From the NCBI GenBank assembly GCA_002243285.1, contig CP022585.1, positions 4,328,641 through 4,392,640 of the forward strand: a stretch of DNA of 64,000 nt, given 5' to 3'. A model generated the notes under the pieces. The model did not search any database. It saw nothing but the letters and a program-made list of their open reading frames with translations, and was not told where the DNA came from. Positions 25,285 through 34,006 of the stretch are shown here, in pieces. Made by a program: the position numbers and the translations under genes. Each line of letters starts with the position of its first letter. Position 1 is the first letter of the stretch. This stretch comes from Candidatus Fluviicola riflensis (GTDB taxonomy: Bacteria; Bacteroidota; Bacteroidia; Flavobacteriales_D; Crocinitomicaceae).

Positions 25285-26046
25285 TTACAGCATCTTGATC
25301 CGGTTTGTCAGATCGTCTCTGTAAGAACCACCTATCGGAATCAGTTTACGGTCGTTTTCGAGCTGAAGATTCGGGAAATCGATTGCTGAAATTTTATCCA
25401 TACGAACGATGAATGAACGGTGGACACGAATGAATTGTTCATTCCCCAATTTAGACTCAATGTCTTTCATGGTAGAGTGAATCGTATAACGCGTTTCGTT
25501 GGTATTGATCACAACGTAATCTTTCAGCGCTTCGATAAAATAGATTTCGTTCATATTCAGCTTCACCAACTTGCTGTTTGACTTCACGAAGATAAAATCG
25601 TGTTGTGTTTCTTTTTCCTTGTTTTCCACAAGCGAGTAGAGCATGTCACGTTCACGTTCCACCTCTTGTTCCTTCTTGTGCTTGTACAACGCCATCTCGA
25701 TAGACGTGTGAAGGTCAATCTCTTTAAACGGCTTTAAAATGTATCCGTAAGGTTCTGTGACTTTCGCTTTGGCTAGTGTTGCTTCATCGGCGTAAGCGGT
25801 AAGGTAAATAACAGGAATGGCATATTCGACCCGAACGATCTCAGCTGTTTGAATTCCGTTCATTTCGCCTTTGAGCATGATATCCATTAACACGATATCC
25901 GGTTGCTCTTCAGCCAACAGCTCCAAGGCCTTTTCTCCGGAAGGAGCGGCTCCTATGACATTATAACCCAACTTCTTCAAGCTCGATTGAATATCCTTTG
26001 AAACAATAAATTCGTCTTCGACAACCAGTACATTGGCCTTTGTCAT
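25285..26046 (-). CDS. LytTR-family response regulator
   Basis: A 253-residue two-component response regulator. The receiver domain (~1-125) has acidic pocket residues E10/D11, phosphoacceptor D55 in VLMDIML, and the lysine in YILKPF. A linker helix leads to a LytTR DNA-binding domain (~150-250: FIFVKSNSKLVKLNMNEIYFIEALKDYVVINTNETRYTIHSTMKDIE, RVHRSFIVRMDKI). No cognate histidine kinase lies next to it. It borders the oriC candidate. The targets are unknown. Confidence 0.92.
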   Translation of the reverse strand: MTKANVLVVEDEFIVSKDIQSSLKKLGYNVIGAAPSGEKALELLAEEQPDIVLMDIMLKGEMNGIQTAEIVRVEYAIPVIYLTAYADEATLAKAKVTEPYGYILKPFKEIDLHTSIEMALYKHKKEQEVERERDMLYSLVENKEKETQHDFIFVKSNSKLVKLNMNEIYFIEALKDYVVINTNETRYTIHSTMKDIESKLGNEQFIRVHRSFIVRMDKISAIDFPNLQLENDRKLIPIGGSYRDDLTNRIKML

Positions 26047-26065
26047 AGCGTTTGGCTTTGTAAAT

Positions 26066-26073
26066 CAAAGGTA
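26066..26073 (-). promoter_or_regulatory. Minus-7 box of the LytTR regulator (TACCTTTG)
   Basis: The minus strand reads TACCTTTG, 19 nt upstream of the ATG at 26046. Confidence 0.55.
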
Positions 26074-26099
26074 TAGAAAAAAACGTTTTTACCTAACCT

Positions 26100-26460
26100 T
26101 TGTTTAAGTTTTCAATATTGTGGTTTCAGCTTGTCGAAAATACACTTTCAATTTCACATTTCCAATTAACTCGACTTTCCGGCAAAAACTAAATAATAAG
26201 AATAAAGAAAGTTTAAAGATTTAAAAAATATTTACTACTATTATTAAGGGTGTTAATAGCTGTAGAACTTTCCCGTATTTTCATTGCAAAAATGAGTTAT
26301 CCATAAAAATGACGATTTATTCACATCAGGTTATCCATCATCAGGCTGATTTTAGTGCGCTTAACCACTTATCCACAATTGTGTTAATAAAGGGTTATGT
26401 GAATAAGTAGTTATGTAAATCATATGTTAGAATTGAGTGAAACCTGTGTGAAAGTTCTCC
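26100..26460. other. Candidate chromosomal replication origin (oriC)
   Basis: This lies in a 658-bp gene-free, AT-rich gap between a minus-strand and a plus-strand gene. A very AT-rich tract (about 26180-26255) lies next to a cluster of DnaA-box-like nonamers: TTATCCATA (26297-26305), TTATTCACA (26317-26325), TTATCCATC (26331-26339), the perfect box TTATCCACA (26369-26377) and TTATTCACA on the minus strand (26398-26406). The AT-rich tract could be the unwinding element. Four parS-like sites 8-10 kb to the left, and gene orientation diverging from here, support the assignment. dnaA is not in the window. Confidence 0.65.
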
Positions 26461-26681
26461 GTAAATTTCGCTAACTTTTAGTGCTCAATCCAATAATTAG
26501 AACATATATGACGGGATGTTGAATTATGCAAGCTTTTCTTTTGAGTACTTGTAAACAGCTGCTAACAATTATTACATCTTTTGTGTTGAAAACGGATTTC
26601 ATAAATACCCTGTTTTACTGACAGTTGAAAACTACCTAAACAGGCCAATGTTTATATCTTGGTGGTTTTGTTGATAAGCGA

Positions 26682-26689
26682 TACCTTTG
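26682..26689 (+). promoter_or_regulatory. Minus-7 box of rpiB (TACCTTTG)
   Basis: TACCTTTG, a full TAnnTTTG match, 15 nt upstream of the ATG at 26705. An in-frame TTG at 26687 overlaps the box and is rejected as the start. Confidence 0.6.
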
Positions 26690-26704
26690 AAAAAAACAAC
26701 GACA

Positions 26705-27142
26705 ATGACTCAAATTATTCCCATAGGAGCCGACCACGCAGGCTTTCAGCTCAAAACAATAGTAATCGCGCATTTGCAGGCGAAAGGCTATGAAGTAAAA
26801 GATTACGGCTGTTATTCGGAAGATAGTATTGATTATGCCGATTTCGGACATCCGGTGGCTTCACATGTGGAAAATAACCTAGGAACATTGGGAATAGTCA
26901 TTTGCGGAAGCGGAAACGGGATTAACATGACAGTAAATAAACACCAGGGAATTCGGGGCGCATTGTGCTGGACACCCGAAATCGCAACTTTGGCCCGTAC
27001 GCACAACGATGCAAATATTCTCACAATGCCAGCCCGTTTCATAACCGAAGCTGCTGCGCTCGAAATGGTGGATGCGTTTTTCTCTACGGCTTTCGAAGGC
27101 GGACGTCACCAGAAACGAATCGAAAAAATCCCTGTTTGCTGA
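26705..27142 (+). CDS. rpiB: Ribose-5-phosphate isomerase B (RpiB/LacA/LacB family)
   Basis: A 145-residue sugar-phosphate isomerase interconverting ribose-5-phosphate and ribulose-5-phosphate. The start MTQIIPIGADHAGF gives the usual N-terminus. The active-site cysteine lies in VICGSGNGINMTVNK, and the conserved RTHNDANILTMPAR follows. Length is normal. An M28 peptidase gene starts 4 nt after its stop. Confidence 0.93.
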   Translation: MTQIIPIGADHAGFQLKTIVIAHLQAKGYEVKDYGCYSEDSIDYADFGHPVASHVENNLGTLGIVICGSGNGINMTVNKHQGIRGALCWTPEIATLARTHNDANILTMPARFITEAAALEMVDAFFSTAFEGGRHQKRIEKIPVC

Positions 27143-27146
27143 TCAT

Positions 27147-28658
27147 ATGAAAAAACTACTTCCTTTTTGTTTGGTGCTGATAACAGGATCTGTTTGCGCA
27201 CAAGCGGCCACCAAAGAACAAAAAAACAATCCCTTCGCTCAAACAGCTGAAAAAATCGACCTGGCGAAAAAATACATGACATATATAGATTCATCGGACT
27301 TGCGGAAGCATTTGACTGTTCTGGCAAGTGAAGAATACGAAGGCCGCGAAACCGGAAAAAAAGGCCAGCAACTGGCTGCTGCTTATATTCAACAATCTTT
27401 TAAAGAAGACGGTTGTTCGTATGTTCCGGGAATGAGTGAATTTCAGCAAACCTTTGAAGTGATCGAAACGACTCCCGGCGGAACCGTAACATTTGGCAAA
27501 AAGGAATTGGCATTTAAAACAGACTTTGTTTATATGAGCGCCAAACGAAAAGTGGATTTGAGTCAATTACCGGTTTATACATTGGTGACGGTTCCGGCTG
27601 AACCAACCTCAGATTTTGTATTGATTCACGCCTTAAAAGGAATGGATATTCGGGCTGAATTAGATGAAATCCGCAAAAATCAATCTAAAAAGGCGAAGGC
27701 GATTGTGTTGATAACGACTAATTACAAAGATTTATACGAATACCTGGAACACAATGTTACCACCAAAACCATGCGTCTGAAAGATGCGCCAGCGAAAGAA
27801 GAGGTGCCGGTGATTTTGGTCAGGGCGGAAGCTTTGGCCGGAACGATGAATAAAAAGTATGCTTATTTACTTGGAAAAGAAAAAGAGAAAAAAGCCAAAA
27901 AGGGAAAACAACTTGGGTTGTTAACAGTGAAACTAAATACCGAAGAAGCGGTTTTGAAAAGTTCCAATGTACTGGCTTACATTCCTGGAAGCGATCCTAT
28001 TTTGGCAAAAGAAGTAGTGGTACTCACAGCACATTACGACCATATTGGGATCGATGATAAAGGTGTTGTTTACAACGGCGCTGATGACGACGGAACCGGA
28101 ACCGTGGCTTTACTTGAAATTGCCGAAGCATTCATGGCGGCAAAAAGAGACGGAAATGCGCCGCGAAGGTCTATACTCATTATGACCGTTTCGGGCGAAG
28201 AAAAAGGATTGCTTGGATCTTCCTATTATGTCAATCACTCGATTGTGCCGTTGGAAAAAACTATTGCCGATTTGAATATAGACATGATTGGACGCAATGA
28301 TATTGCCCATGAAAAAGAATCGGATTATGTATATATTATTGGTTCCAACATGCTGAGCACCGACTTACACAATACCAACGAAAAAGCAAATGAGCGGTAT
28401 ACGCAGCTCAACCTTGATTATAAGTTTAACAGCAAAGAAGACCCGAATCAGTTCTATTATCGCTCAGATCATTACAATTTTGCGAAAAACAACATTCCCA
28501 GCATATTTTACTTCAGCGGAATCCACGAAGATTATCACCAGCCAACAGATGATATCGAGAAGATCAATTTTACAAAGGTAGAAAAGGTAGCTCGCTTGGT
28601 GTTTTCAACAGCATGGTTGCTGGCGAATGGGAATCAGCGCCCGGCGTTGGATTATTGA
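27147..28658 (+). CDS. Secreted M28-family metallopeptidase
   Basis: A 503-residue zinc aminopeptidase-type enzyme. Signal peptide 1-20 (MKKLLPFCLVLITGSVCAQA). A PA-like inserted region precedes the catalytic domain (~295-495), which carries the zinc ligands in TAHYDHIG, NGADDDGTGT, SGEEKGLLG, DMIGRND and the late HEDYHQPTDD. These are the di-zinc residues of family M28. It is exported to the periplasm or beyond. A basic Lys-rich insert (GKEKEKKAKKGKQ) lies near residue 260. The start at 27147 gives a clean signal peptide. Confidence 0.9.
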   Translation: MKKLLPFCLVLITGSVCAQAATKEQKNNPFAQTAEKIDLAKKYMTYIDSSDLRKHLTVLASEEYEGRETGKKGQQLAAAYIQQSFKEDGCSYVPGMSEFQQTFEVIETTPGGTVTFGKKELAFKTDFVYMSAKRKVDLSQLPVYTLVTVPAEPTSDFVLIHALKGMDIRAELDEIRKNQSKKAKAIVLITTNYKDLYEYLEHNVTTKTMRLKDAPAKEEVPVILVRAEALAGTMNKKYAYLLGKEKEKKAKKGKQLGLLTVKLNTEEAVLKSSNVLAYIPGSDPILAKEVVVLTAHYDHIGIDDKGVVYNGADDDGTGTVALLEIAEAFMAAKRDGNAPRRSILIMTVSGEEKGLLGSSYYVNHSIVPLEKTIADLNIDMIGRNDIAHEKESDYVYIIGSNMLSTDLHNTNEKANERYTQLNLDYKFNSKEDPNQFYYRSDHYNFAKNNIPSIFYFSGIHEDYHQPTDDIEKINFTKVEKVARLVFSTAWLLANGNQRPALDY

Positions 28659-29876
28659 TTATTCAGCCAATAACGCTTCAATCAACGCATTCGTTTTCTC
28701 AACGTATTCCGTGTAGTATTTTCCGGTACCCGGACCATTGAATCCGGTGTGGATCCGTTTCACGCTGCCATCTCTTCCAATGAAAATGGTAGTAGGAAAC
28801 GAAATGACTTCATTCAGCATTTCAAAATCCTCCGAAGCTTTTCCTTTGTTGGCTTTTCCGCCTACGAGGAATGTGAAATCAAGTTTGTGACGTTCCTGCA
28901 GCCGCTTGATTTTCGCAGCCTGTTCCTCGAATGTCTCTGCAGCTTCATAGCCGATTGAAATAATTTCCAATCCCTGGTCATGGTATGTCGCGTATAATTC
29001 TTTGTAGTACTTGGTTTCGTCCATGCAGTTCGGACACCAGGTTCCCATGATCTGAATGATCACTACTTTATCTTCGGTAGTTGAGTTCGGATAGCTGTAA
29101 TTGTTTCCTGCTAAATCTGACAGCGTGAATTTCACCTGTGATTCGTTCTCCTTTAAAAAGGTAAGTGAATCCGGATTGCTTAATTCGAATGTTTCGTTGC
29201 GGCTCGCCGACCAGGTTGTCTGGTAATGTTTCCCGCTGTAAAAAGTTCCCTGGATGGTTTCTTTCTCCACCGAACCGGTCATCAAAAAAGCATGCGAACC
29301 ATCGAAACAAGAAACATAAAAAGAAGATCCTTCGATCACGCCTTCCAGAAAGCGGTAATCGCCTGTTTCGGTCAAAAACGTTCCGGTAATCGTATTATTT
29401 ATTTGATTGAATAAACCAACTGCCGTTTCCTGGTCGTTTGTTTTGGGTGAAAAATAAGCCTCCCACTTTCCGCCGATATCTGTTCCTGCAGCTGCCGGTT
29501 GAGCAGAACTGCTTTGCAAATGGGCCTCGAAAGGAATCCGGTAATTGTTGGCTTTGTTGAAATTGATCCAATAACCTTTTAAATGACGTTTTTTGGTAGC
29601 AACCACTCGCAGTTCAGAATCGAAATTCGGAAAGGAAAACACCAGCGAATCACCGGCTTTTTTCGTCGCTTTCAGCTCGATACGCTCTTCTGCATTACTG
29701 ATAACCAACACCGTAGATTTCTGTTGTTTCTCCACTTTCAACCGCACAGGAAGCGCTGTGGTCTGGTTGAGTTGCAGACGCGCATTATAGACTCCCGTTT
29801 TGAGAGAAACCGACTGTGCAAGGAGAGCATTGGCGCTTATAAAAAGGGTGAAAGCACCAATTGTGATGAACTTCAT
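28659..29876 (-). CDS. TlpA-like thioredoxin-fold protein
   Basis: A 405-residue exported protein. Signal peptide 1-21 (MKFITIGAFTLFISANALLAQ). The N-terminal ~240 residues are beta-rich, and the C-terminal thioredoxin domain (~255-400) has the redox motif CPNC in IMGTWCPNCMDETKYY. The preceding DLAGNNYSYPN segment and the FPTTIFIGRDGSVKRIHTGF segment with its cis-Pro are typical of TlpA/ResA proteins. It likely reduces or exchanges disulfides in the periplasm. Its stop abuts that of the M28 gene (convergent, no gap). Confidence 0.87.
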   Translation of the reverse strand: MKFITIGAFTLFISANALLAQSVSLKTGVYNARLQLNQTTALPVRLKVEKQQKSTVLVISNAEERIELKATKKAGDSLVFSFPNFDSELRVVATKKRHLKGYWINFNKANNYRIPFEAHLQSSSAQPAAAGTDIGGKWEAYFSPKTNDQETAVGLFNQINNTITGTFLTETGDYRFLEGVIEGSSFYVSCFDGSHAFLMTGSVEKETIQGTFYSGKHYQTTWSASRNETFELSNPDSLTFLKENESQVKFTLSDLAGNNYSYPNSTTEDKVVIIQIMGTWCPNCMDETKYYKELYATYHDQGLEIISIGYEAAETFEEQAAKIKRLQERHKLDFTFLVGGKANKGKASEDFEMLNEVISFPTTIFIGRDGSVKRIHTGFNGPGTGKYYTEYVEKTNALIEALLAE

Positions 29877-29976
29877 TTTCTTTTCGATTGCAACGAAATT
29901 AGTTTTTTTATTTGTTACATAACACACCTGTGCAACCTTTTTCCTAAGTTTCAAGTCTAGATATTCAGCAAATGCT

Positions 29977-30510
29977 ATGGACGATTTTACATTGGTATCA
30001 GAATGCGCCAAAGGAAACACCAGAGCACAGCGAGCGTTGTTTGATAAATTTGCTCCTAAAATGTTGGCGGTATTAATGCGATACCTGCGCAATACGGAAG
30101 AAGCGGAAGACACACTTCAGGATGGTTTTGTGAAAATTTTTCAGAAAATCGGCGAATTTAAAATGGAGGGTTCACTCGAAGGCTGGATTCGCAGAATCAT
30201 GGTCAACACCGCTTTGGATATGTTGCGCAAGAACAAAAAACTGCTGGGCGACACACAACTAGACGATGTTTCGTACAAAGTGTCTTTTACCGACCATGGT
30301 TTTGATGAAATGAATGTAAATCATTTGCTCAAACTCATCGACGCGTTGCCCGACGGTTATCGTGTAGTATTCAACATGTTTGCTATAGAAGGTTATAGCC
30401 ATAAAGAAATAGCCGACACATTAGGAGTAACGGAGAATACCTCCAAATCGCAATACTCCCGTGCAAGGGCCTTTTTACGCAATCAATTAGAAAAGATAGA
30501 AAGTGATTGA
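29977..30510 (+). CDS. RNA polymerase sigma factor, ECF type
   Basis: A 177-residue sigma-70 family factor. Region 2 (~20-85) reads RALFDKFAPKMLAVLMRYLRNTEEAEDTLQDGF with FEGWIRR-like SLEGWIRRIMVN; region 4 (~120-170) has LPDGYRVVFNMFAIEGYSHKEIADTLGVTENTSKSQYSRAR. It would direct RNA polymerase to a specific regulon. The following gene overlaps its end by 8 nt and encodes a membrane protein placed like an anti-sigma factor. Confidence 0.93.
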   Translation: MDDFTLVSECAKGNTRAQRALFDKFAPKMLAVLMRYLRNTEEAEDTLQDGFVKIFQKIGEFKMEGSLEGWIRRIMVNTALDMLRKNKKLLGDTQLDDVSYKVSFTDHGFDEMNVNHLLKLIDALPDGYRVVFNMFAIEGYSHKEIADTLGVTENTSKSQYSRARAFLRNQLEKIESD

Positions 30511-31378
30511 AAAAGATAACATACAAGAACTGTTTTCCAAGACATTGGGAAACCACACCGCGCCGGTAAGGCCCGAGCTGTGGAACGGTTTGCAAGCCAA
30601 AATGGCTGCAGCCGGAGTTTCTTCCGTTGCTGCAACGAAGGGTGTTTCTTTGCTCGCTAAGTGGATCATCGGAAGCGCTGCAGTTGCAACTACAGCTGTG
30701 GTGACCACGATTACCGTTCTTAATTCGAACGAAGAACCGAAACAAAAAGCACCTGAGCAACAACAAATAAGCACACCTGCAGTTACCGATCAGTCGGTTG
30801 CTGAATCAACAACACCGATCGCTTCGGTGGAAAGTAATGTAACAACAAATTCGGTGGTGAAGCCGGATGGAAATCAGATTTCTCCGATGGGTGGACAAGT
30901 CGTATTAGATTCGTTTACACCGTTTATCCCCGTGGAAAGAACAATTACACCGAACGAGTTGCCAATTGTTCCCCCAACCATTTTACCAAAAAACACGTCA
31001 CCGACAGAGATAGAAGTAATCGGAATTCCGGAAGAATCCACAAATGATGTAACTCCCGCTGATGTGGTTGTTCCGAACACCGTTGTGAAAAACGACGAAG
31101 CAAGCATTGAATTCCCGAATGTATTTACTCCTTCGGTTCAGGACAACGCAAATGATGAGTACTTTATCAAATGCAAAAACATCGCCTCCATACACGTGAT
31201 TATTCAAAACACGGAAAACCGATTGGTTTATGAAACCACTGATTTGAATTTCAGATGGAACGGACGCATCAACGGAACAGAAGATTTCGTCGAAAAAGGA
31301 ACCTACGCATGTATAGCGGTTTACCAAGACTTAAATGGCAAAACCCACAAGAAGATAATACTGATTGATGTAAGATAA
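30503..31378 (+). CDS. Membrane protein paired with ECF sigma, C-terminal gliding-motility-type domain
   Basis: A 291-residue protein with a GTG start overlapping the sigma gene by 8 nt. A short N-terminal cytoplasmic segment (VRPELWNGLQAKM) leads to one transmembrane helix (~54-72: WIIGSAAVATTAVVTTITV), a long Pro/Thr/Val-rich linker (~75-200), and a C-terminal domain (~205-291) that begins FPNVFTPSVQDNANDEYFI. That opening is the hallmark of the gliding-motility-associated / type B sorting-like domain, ending TYACIAVYQD.NGK.HKK. The N-terminal half is placed like an anti-sigma factor; this role is inferred from position only. Confidence 0.75.
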   Translation: MIEKDNIQELFSKTLGNHTAPVRPELWNGLQAKMAAAGVSSVAATKGVSLLAKWIIGSAAVATTAVVTTITVLNSNEEPKQKAPEQQQISTPAVTDQSVAESTTPIASVESNVTTNSVVKPDGNQISPMGGQVVLDSFTPFIPVERTITPNELPIVPPTILPKNTSPTEIEVIGIPEESTNDVTPADVVVPNTVVKNDEASIEFPNVFTPSVQDNANDEYFIKCKNIASIHVIIQNTENRLVYETTDLNFRWNGRINGTEDFVEKGTYACIAVYQDLNGKTHKKIILIDVR

Positions 31379-31418
31379 AAGGAAAGGTGAGCATCGAAAT
31401 GCTCACCTTTCCTTTTTG
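31377..31418 (+). terminator. Rho-independent terminator after the sigma operon
   Basis: An 18-bp perfect stem (31377-31394 with 31399-31416; GGAAAGGTGAGCAT and its complement) with a CGAA tetraloop, followed by T residues. It overlaps the stop codon of the preceding gene. Because the stem also begins with A residues, it could act in both directions. Confidence 0.9.
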
Positions 31419-31457
31419 AAATCAGTTCTGGAACGAAAACCACAGAATTTTTCTTTT

Positions 31458-31550
31458 ACCATAGATGAACAGATTAGGCTCTCAGCCTAAGGCTGACTCG
31501 CTTAAATGTGCGCTGCCGTTAGGAGCGCAAAAAATCTGTGCATCTGTGGG
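31458..31550. repeat. Dispersed palindromic repeat A2
   Basis: Imperfect terminal arms ACCATAGATGAACAGATT (31458-31475) and AATCTGTGCATCTGTGGG (31533-31550) enclose CAGCCTAAGGCTG and a GCGCTGCCGTTAGGAGCGC module at 31510-31528. The latter is exactly the reverse complement of a module in repeat A4 (38532-38554). Confidence 0.75.
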
Positions 31551-31563
31551 AGACAAATAACAA

Positions 31564-33711
31564 TCAGACCACCAGCGCCAAATCGATCTGGCGTCTGCGC
31601 GGGTGAACCTCCGTTATTTTCACTTTTACCGTATCACCGAAGTTGTAAACCTTTCCGGTTTTCTGGCCCACGATTACGTATTTCTTCGGGTCGAAACTAA
31701 AGCGGTCGCCCGGAATTTCCTGTAGCGGAACCATTCCCTCACACGCGTTTTCGTTCATGCGCACAAACAACCCGAATTCGGCAACACCTGTAACAATTCC
31801 CTCAAATTCTTCCCCGATCTTATCGTGAACAAACACCACCTGGAAATACTTGTTTGATTCGCGTTCGGCCTCAGTTGCTTTGCGTTCCTGGCGGGAAATG
31901 CGTTTACACACATCATCCAACACCGAGTTGTATTTGTGGGGTTTGTTTTCCAGTGTTTCCAGCAAAATGCGGTGAACCATCAAATCGGCATACCGGCGAA
32001 TCGGCGAAGTAAAGTGAGAATAATACTCAAACGCCAAACCGTAATGACCGATATTGAGCGTTTCGTAAGTTGCTTTCGCCATACTGCGAATAGCCATTTG
32101 CTGAATGATACTGAATTCGTTTGTCAGGCGAATATCTTCAAGCAATTTATTGATGCTTTTGGCAACTTGTTCCGGAGTCGAAAACTCGAGTTCGTAACCG
32201 AAATGATCGATAAACACATTGAACAACGCAATTTTTTCCGGATCAGGTTTGTCGTGACAACGATAAACAAACGGAATAATATCCCGACCTTTTTTCGGTT
32301 CACCCACAAATGAAGCGACTCTTCGGTTGGCTAGCAACATGAATTCTTCGATCAGCTGATTGGCATCTTTTGACACCTTTACCATTACACCGATTGGCTC
32401 GCGTTTTTCATCGAGCTGGAAACGAATTTCCTCCGAAGCGATCATCAGTGCACCTTTTTTGAAACGTGCCTTGCGTAGTGTTTTAGCGATTTTATCCAGT
32501 AAATGCAATTCGGCTTTATATGGACCATCTGCTCCTTCCAGAATCACCTGCGCATCTTCATAAGCAAAACGATGGTCTGAATGAATCACGGTTTTCCCGA
32601 ACCATTCGTTATAGATCTTCCCGTTTTCATCCAGTTCGAAAACCGCCGAAAAGGTAAATTTATCTTCATTTGGTCTGAGTGAACACACCATATTTGAAAG
32701 CTGTTCCGGCAACATCGGAATCACACGGTCGACCAAATAAACCGAGTTTCCGCGCTTGAGTGCTTCTTTGTCCATGGCGCTTTCCGGACGCACATAATGA
32801 CTTACGTCAGCAATGTGCACACCAATTTCCCAGCGGCCGTTTTCGAGTTTTTTCACCGACAACGCATCATCAAAATCCTTGGCATCAACGGGGTCAATTG
32901 TAAACGTCAGAATGTCTCTGAAATCGCGACGTTTGGCAACTTCTTCCGGATCAAGAGCCATCGTTACCTGTTCGGCTTCCGACATGACAGTTGCATCAAA
33001 TTCGATATCCAAACCATGGCTAACCAAAATGCTCAGCATCTCATTGTCGTGGAGCGAATTTCCGCCCAGCGTTTGGATCACTTCACCAAACGGGTGTTCA
33101 GATGTTTTGGGCCAAACAGTGATTTTAACCAGCGCTTTATCCTTGTTTTTGGCGCCGTTGAGGTTTTCCTTTGCGATAATAATTTCTACACCTGTTCTGG
33201 AATTATCCGGTAGCAGCATGGCAAATTTATCCTTCATAACAATGGTCCCCACAAACTGCGTGCGTTCGCGCGAAACCACTTCAACAATTCTTCCTTCACT
33301 CCGGTCCGTGCCACGTTTGGTAATGACCACTTTTACCGTATCACCATGAATGGCTTGTCCGATAGCATGGGGCGGAATAAAAATGTCTGTTGATTTTTTG
33401 TCGATCACTACAAAACCCGATCCTCGCTGCGTCAGTTCCAGTTCACCCTGAACAATTTCCTGCGTGTTGGAATAACGATATGTAGCGTGGCCGTCTTGTT
33501 TTAAGAAACCTTCTTTATTGAGTTCGGTAAGGATGGTAACCACCAATTTTCGTGATTCACCATCTTTTATGTGCAGTAACATACATACCTGCTTGTAATT
33601 AAGCAAAGCATCGGGTTGTTGTTGGAAAAGTCTGCGGATAATATGAAAAAGACTCGTTTTTAATTTCTTGTCTTTCGTGTCTTTTTGCTTCTTCGGTCGT
33701 TTATAGCCCAT
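31564..33711 (-). CDS. rnr: Ribonuclease R
   Basis: A 715-residue 3'-5' exoribonuclease that degrades structured RNA. Cold-shock-type OB folds (~75-200) are followed by the RNB catalytic domain (~250-580) with DPVDAKDFDDALSV, whose aspartates bind Mg2+, and the conserved HYGLAFEYYSHFTSPIRRYADLMVHR. The S1 domain (~630-712) ends at KITEVHPRRRQIDLALV. The basic N-terminus (GYKRPKKQKDTKDKK) is unusual but common for RNase R termini. Length is slightly below E. coli RNase R (~810). Confidence 0.95.
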   Translation of the reverse strand: MGYKRPKKQKDTKDKKLKTSLFHIIRRLFQQQPDALLNYKQVCMLLHIKDGESRKLVVTILTELNKEGFLKQDGHATYRYSNTQEIVQGELELTQRGSGFVVIDKKSTDIFIPPHAIGQAIHGDTVKVVITKRGTDRSEGRIVEVVSRERTQFVGTIVMKDKFAMLLPDNSRTGVEIIIAKENLNGAKNKDKALVKITVWPKTSEHPFGEVIQTLGGNSLHDNEMLSILVSHGLDIEFDATVMSEAEQVTMALDPEEVAKRRDFRDILTFTIDPVDAKDFDDALSVKKLENGRWEIGVHIADVSHYVRPESAMDKEALKRGNSVYLVDRVIPMLPEQLSNMVCSLRPNEDKFTFSAVFELDENGKIYNEWFGKTVIHSDHRFAYEDAQVILEGADGPYKAELHLLDKIAKTLRKARFKKGALMIASEEIRFQLDEKREPIGVMVKVSKDANQLIEEFMLLANRRVASFVGEPKKGRDIIPFVYRCHDKPDPEKIALFNVFIDHFGYELEFSTPEQVAKSINKLLEDIRLTNEFSIIQQMAIRSMAKATYETLNIGHYGLAFEYYSHFTSPIRRYADLMVHRILLETLENKPHKYNSVLDDVCKRISRQERKATEAERESNKYFQVVFVHDKIGEEFEGIVTGVAEFGLFVRMNENACEGMVPLQEIPGDRFSFDPKKYVIVGQKTGKVYNFGDTVKVKITEVHPRRRQIDLALVV

Positions 33712-33730
33712 TCTTTTATTGTGTTTTTTC

Positions 33731-33838
33731 TTCCCACAGATGCACTCAGCCTCAGGCTAACTTGCCAATGTAATACAAGTGTTTTGGAAGAATTTATGTG
33801 TCTGCCTCAGGCGGACGCAAAATCTGTGTATCTGTGGT
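33731..33838. repeat. Dispersed palindromic repeat A3
   Basis: Terminal arms CCCACAGATGCA (33733-33744) and AATCTGTGTATCTGTGG (33821-33837), with an internal CTGCCTCAGGCGGACGCAAA module (33802-33821). Same layout as A2 and A4 with a different internal module. It lies just upstream of rnr (minus strand). Confidence 0.7.
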
Positions 33839-33966
33839 AAACAGTGTACCGGTCAGCCGATATACAGAGTTACCATCAGAGTTCCGGTAGTAAACCTAAT
33901 TATTTATACTATTGCTAAATTAAGATTAATTCCCTGATGAAGGGTGGAATACCATTAATAGAACGT

Positions 33967-33974
33967 TAACTTTG
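33967..33974 (+). promoter_or_regulatory. Minus-7 box of the ferritin gene (TAACTTTG)
   Basis: TAACTTTG, a full TAnnTTTG match, 32 nt upstream of the ferritin ATG at 34007. Confidence 0.55.
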
Positions 33975-34006
33975 AAGAAGTAAAAACATGAAAAACCAAC
34001 AATCTT

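Noticed and set aside
27072-27146. 25-codon upstream extension of the M28 peptidase
   Set aside because: It lies inside rpiB and lacks a signal peptide, whereas MKKLLPF at 27147 begins one.
28659-30113. N-terminal extension of the TlpA-like protein to 30113
   Set aside because: It would run antisense through the start of the sigma-factor gene; the signal peptide begins at 29876.
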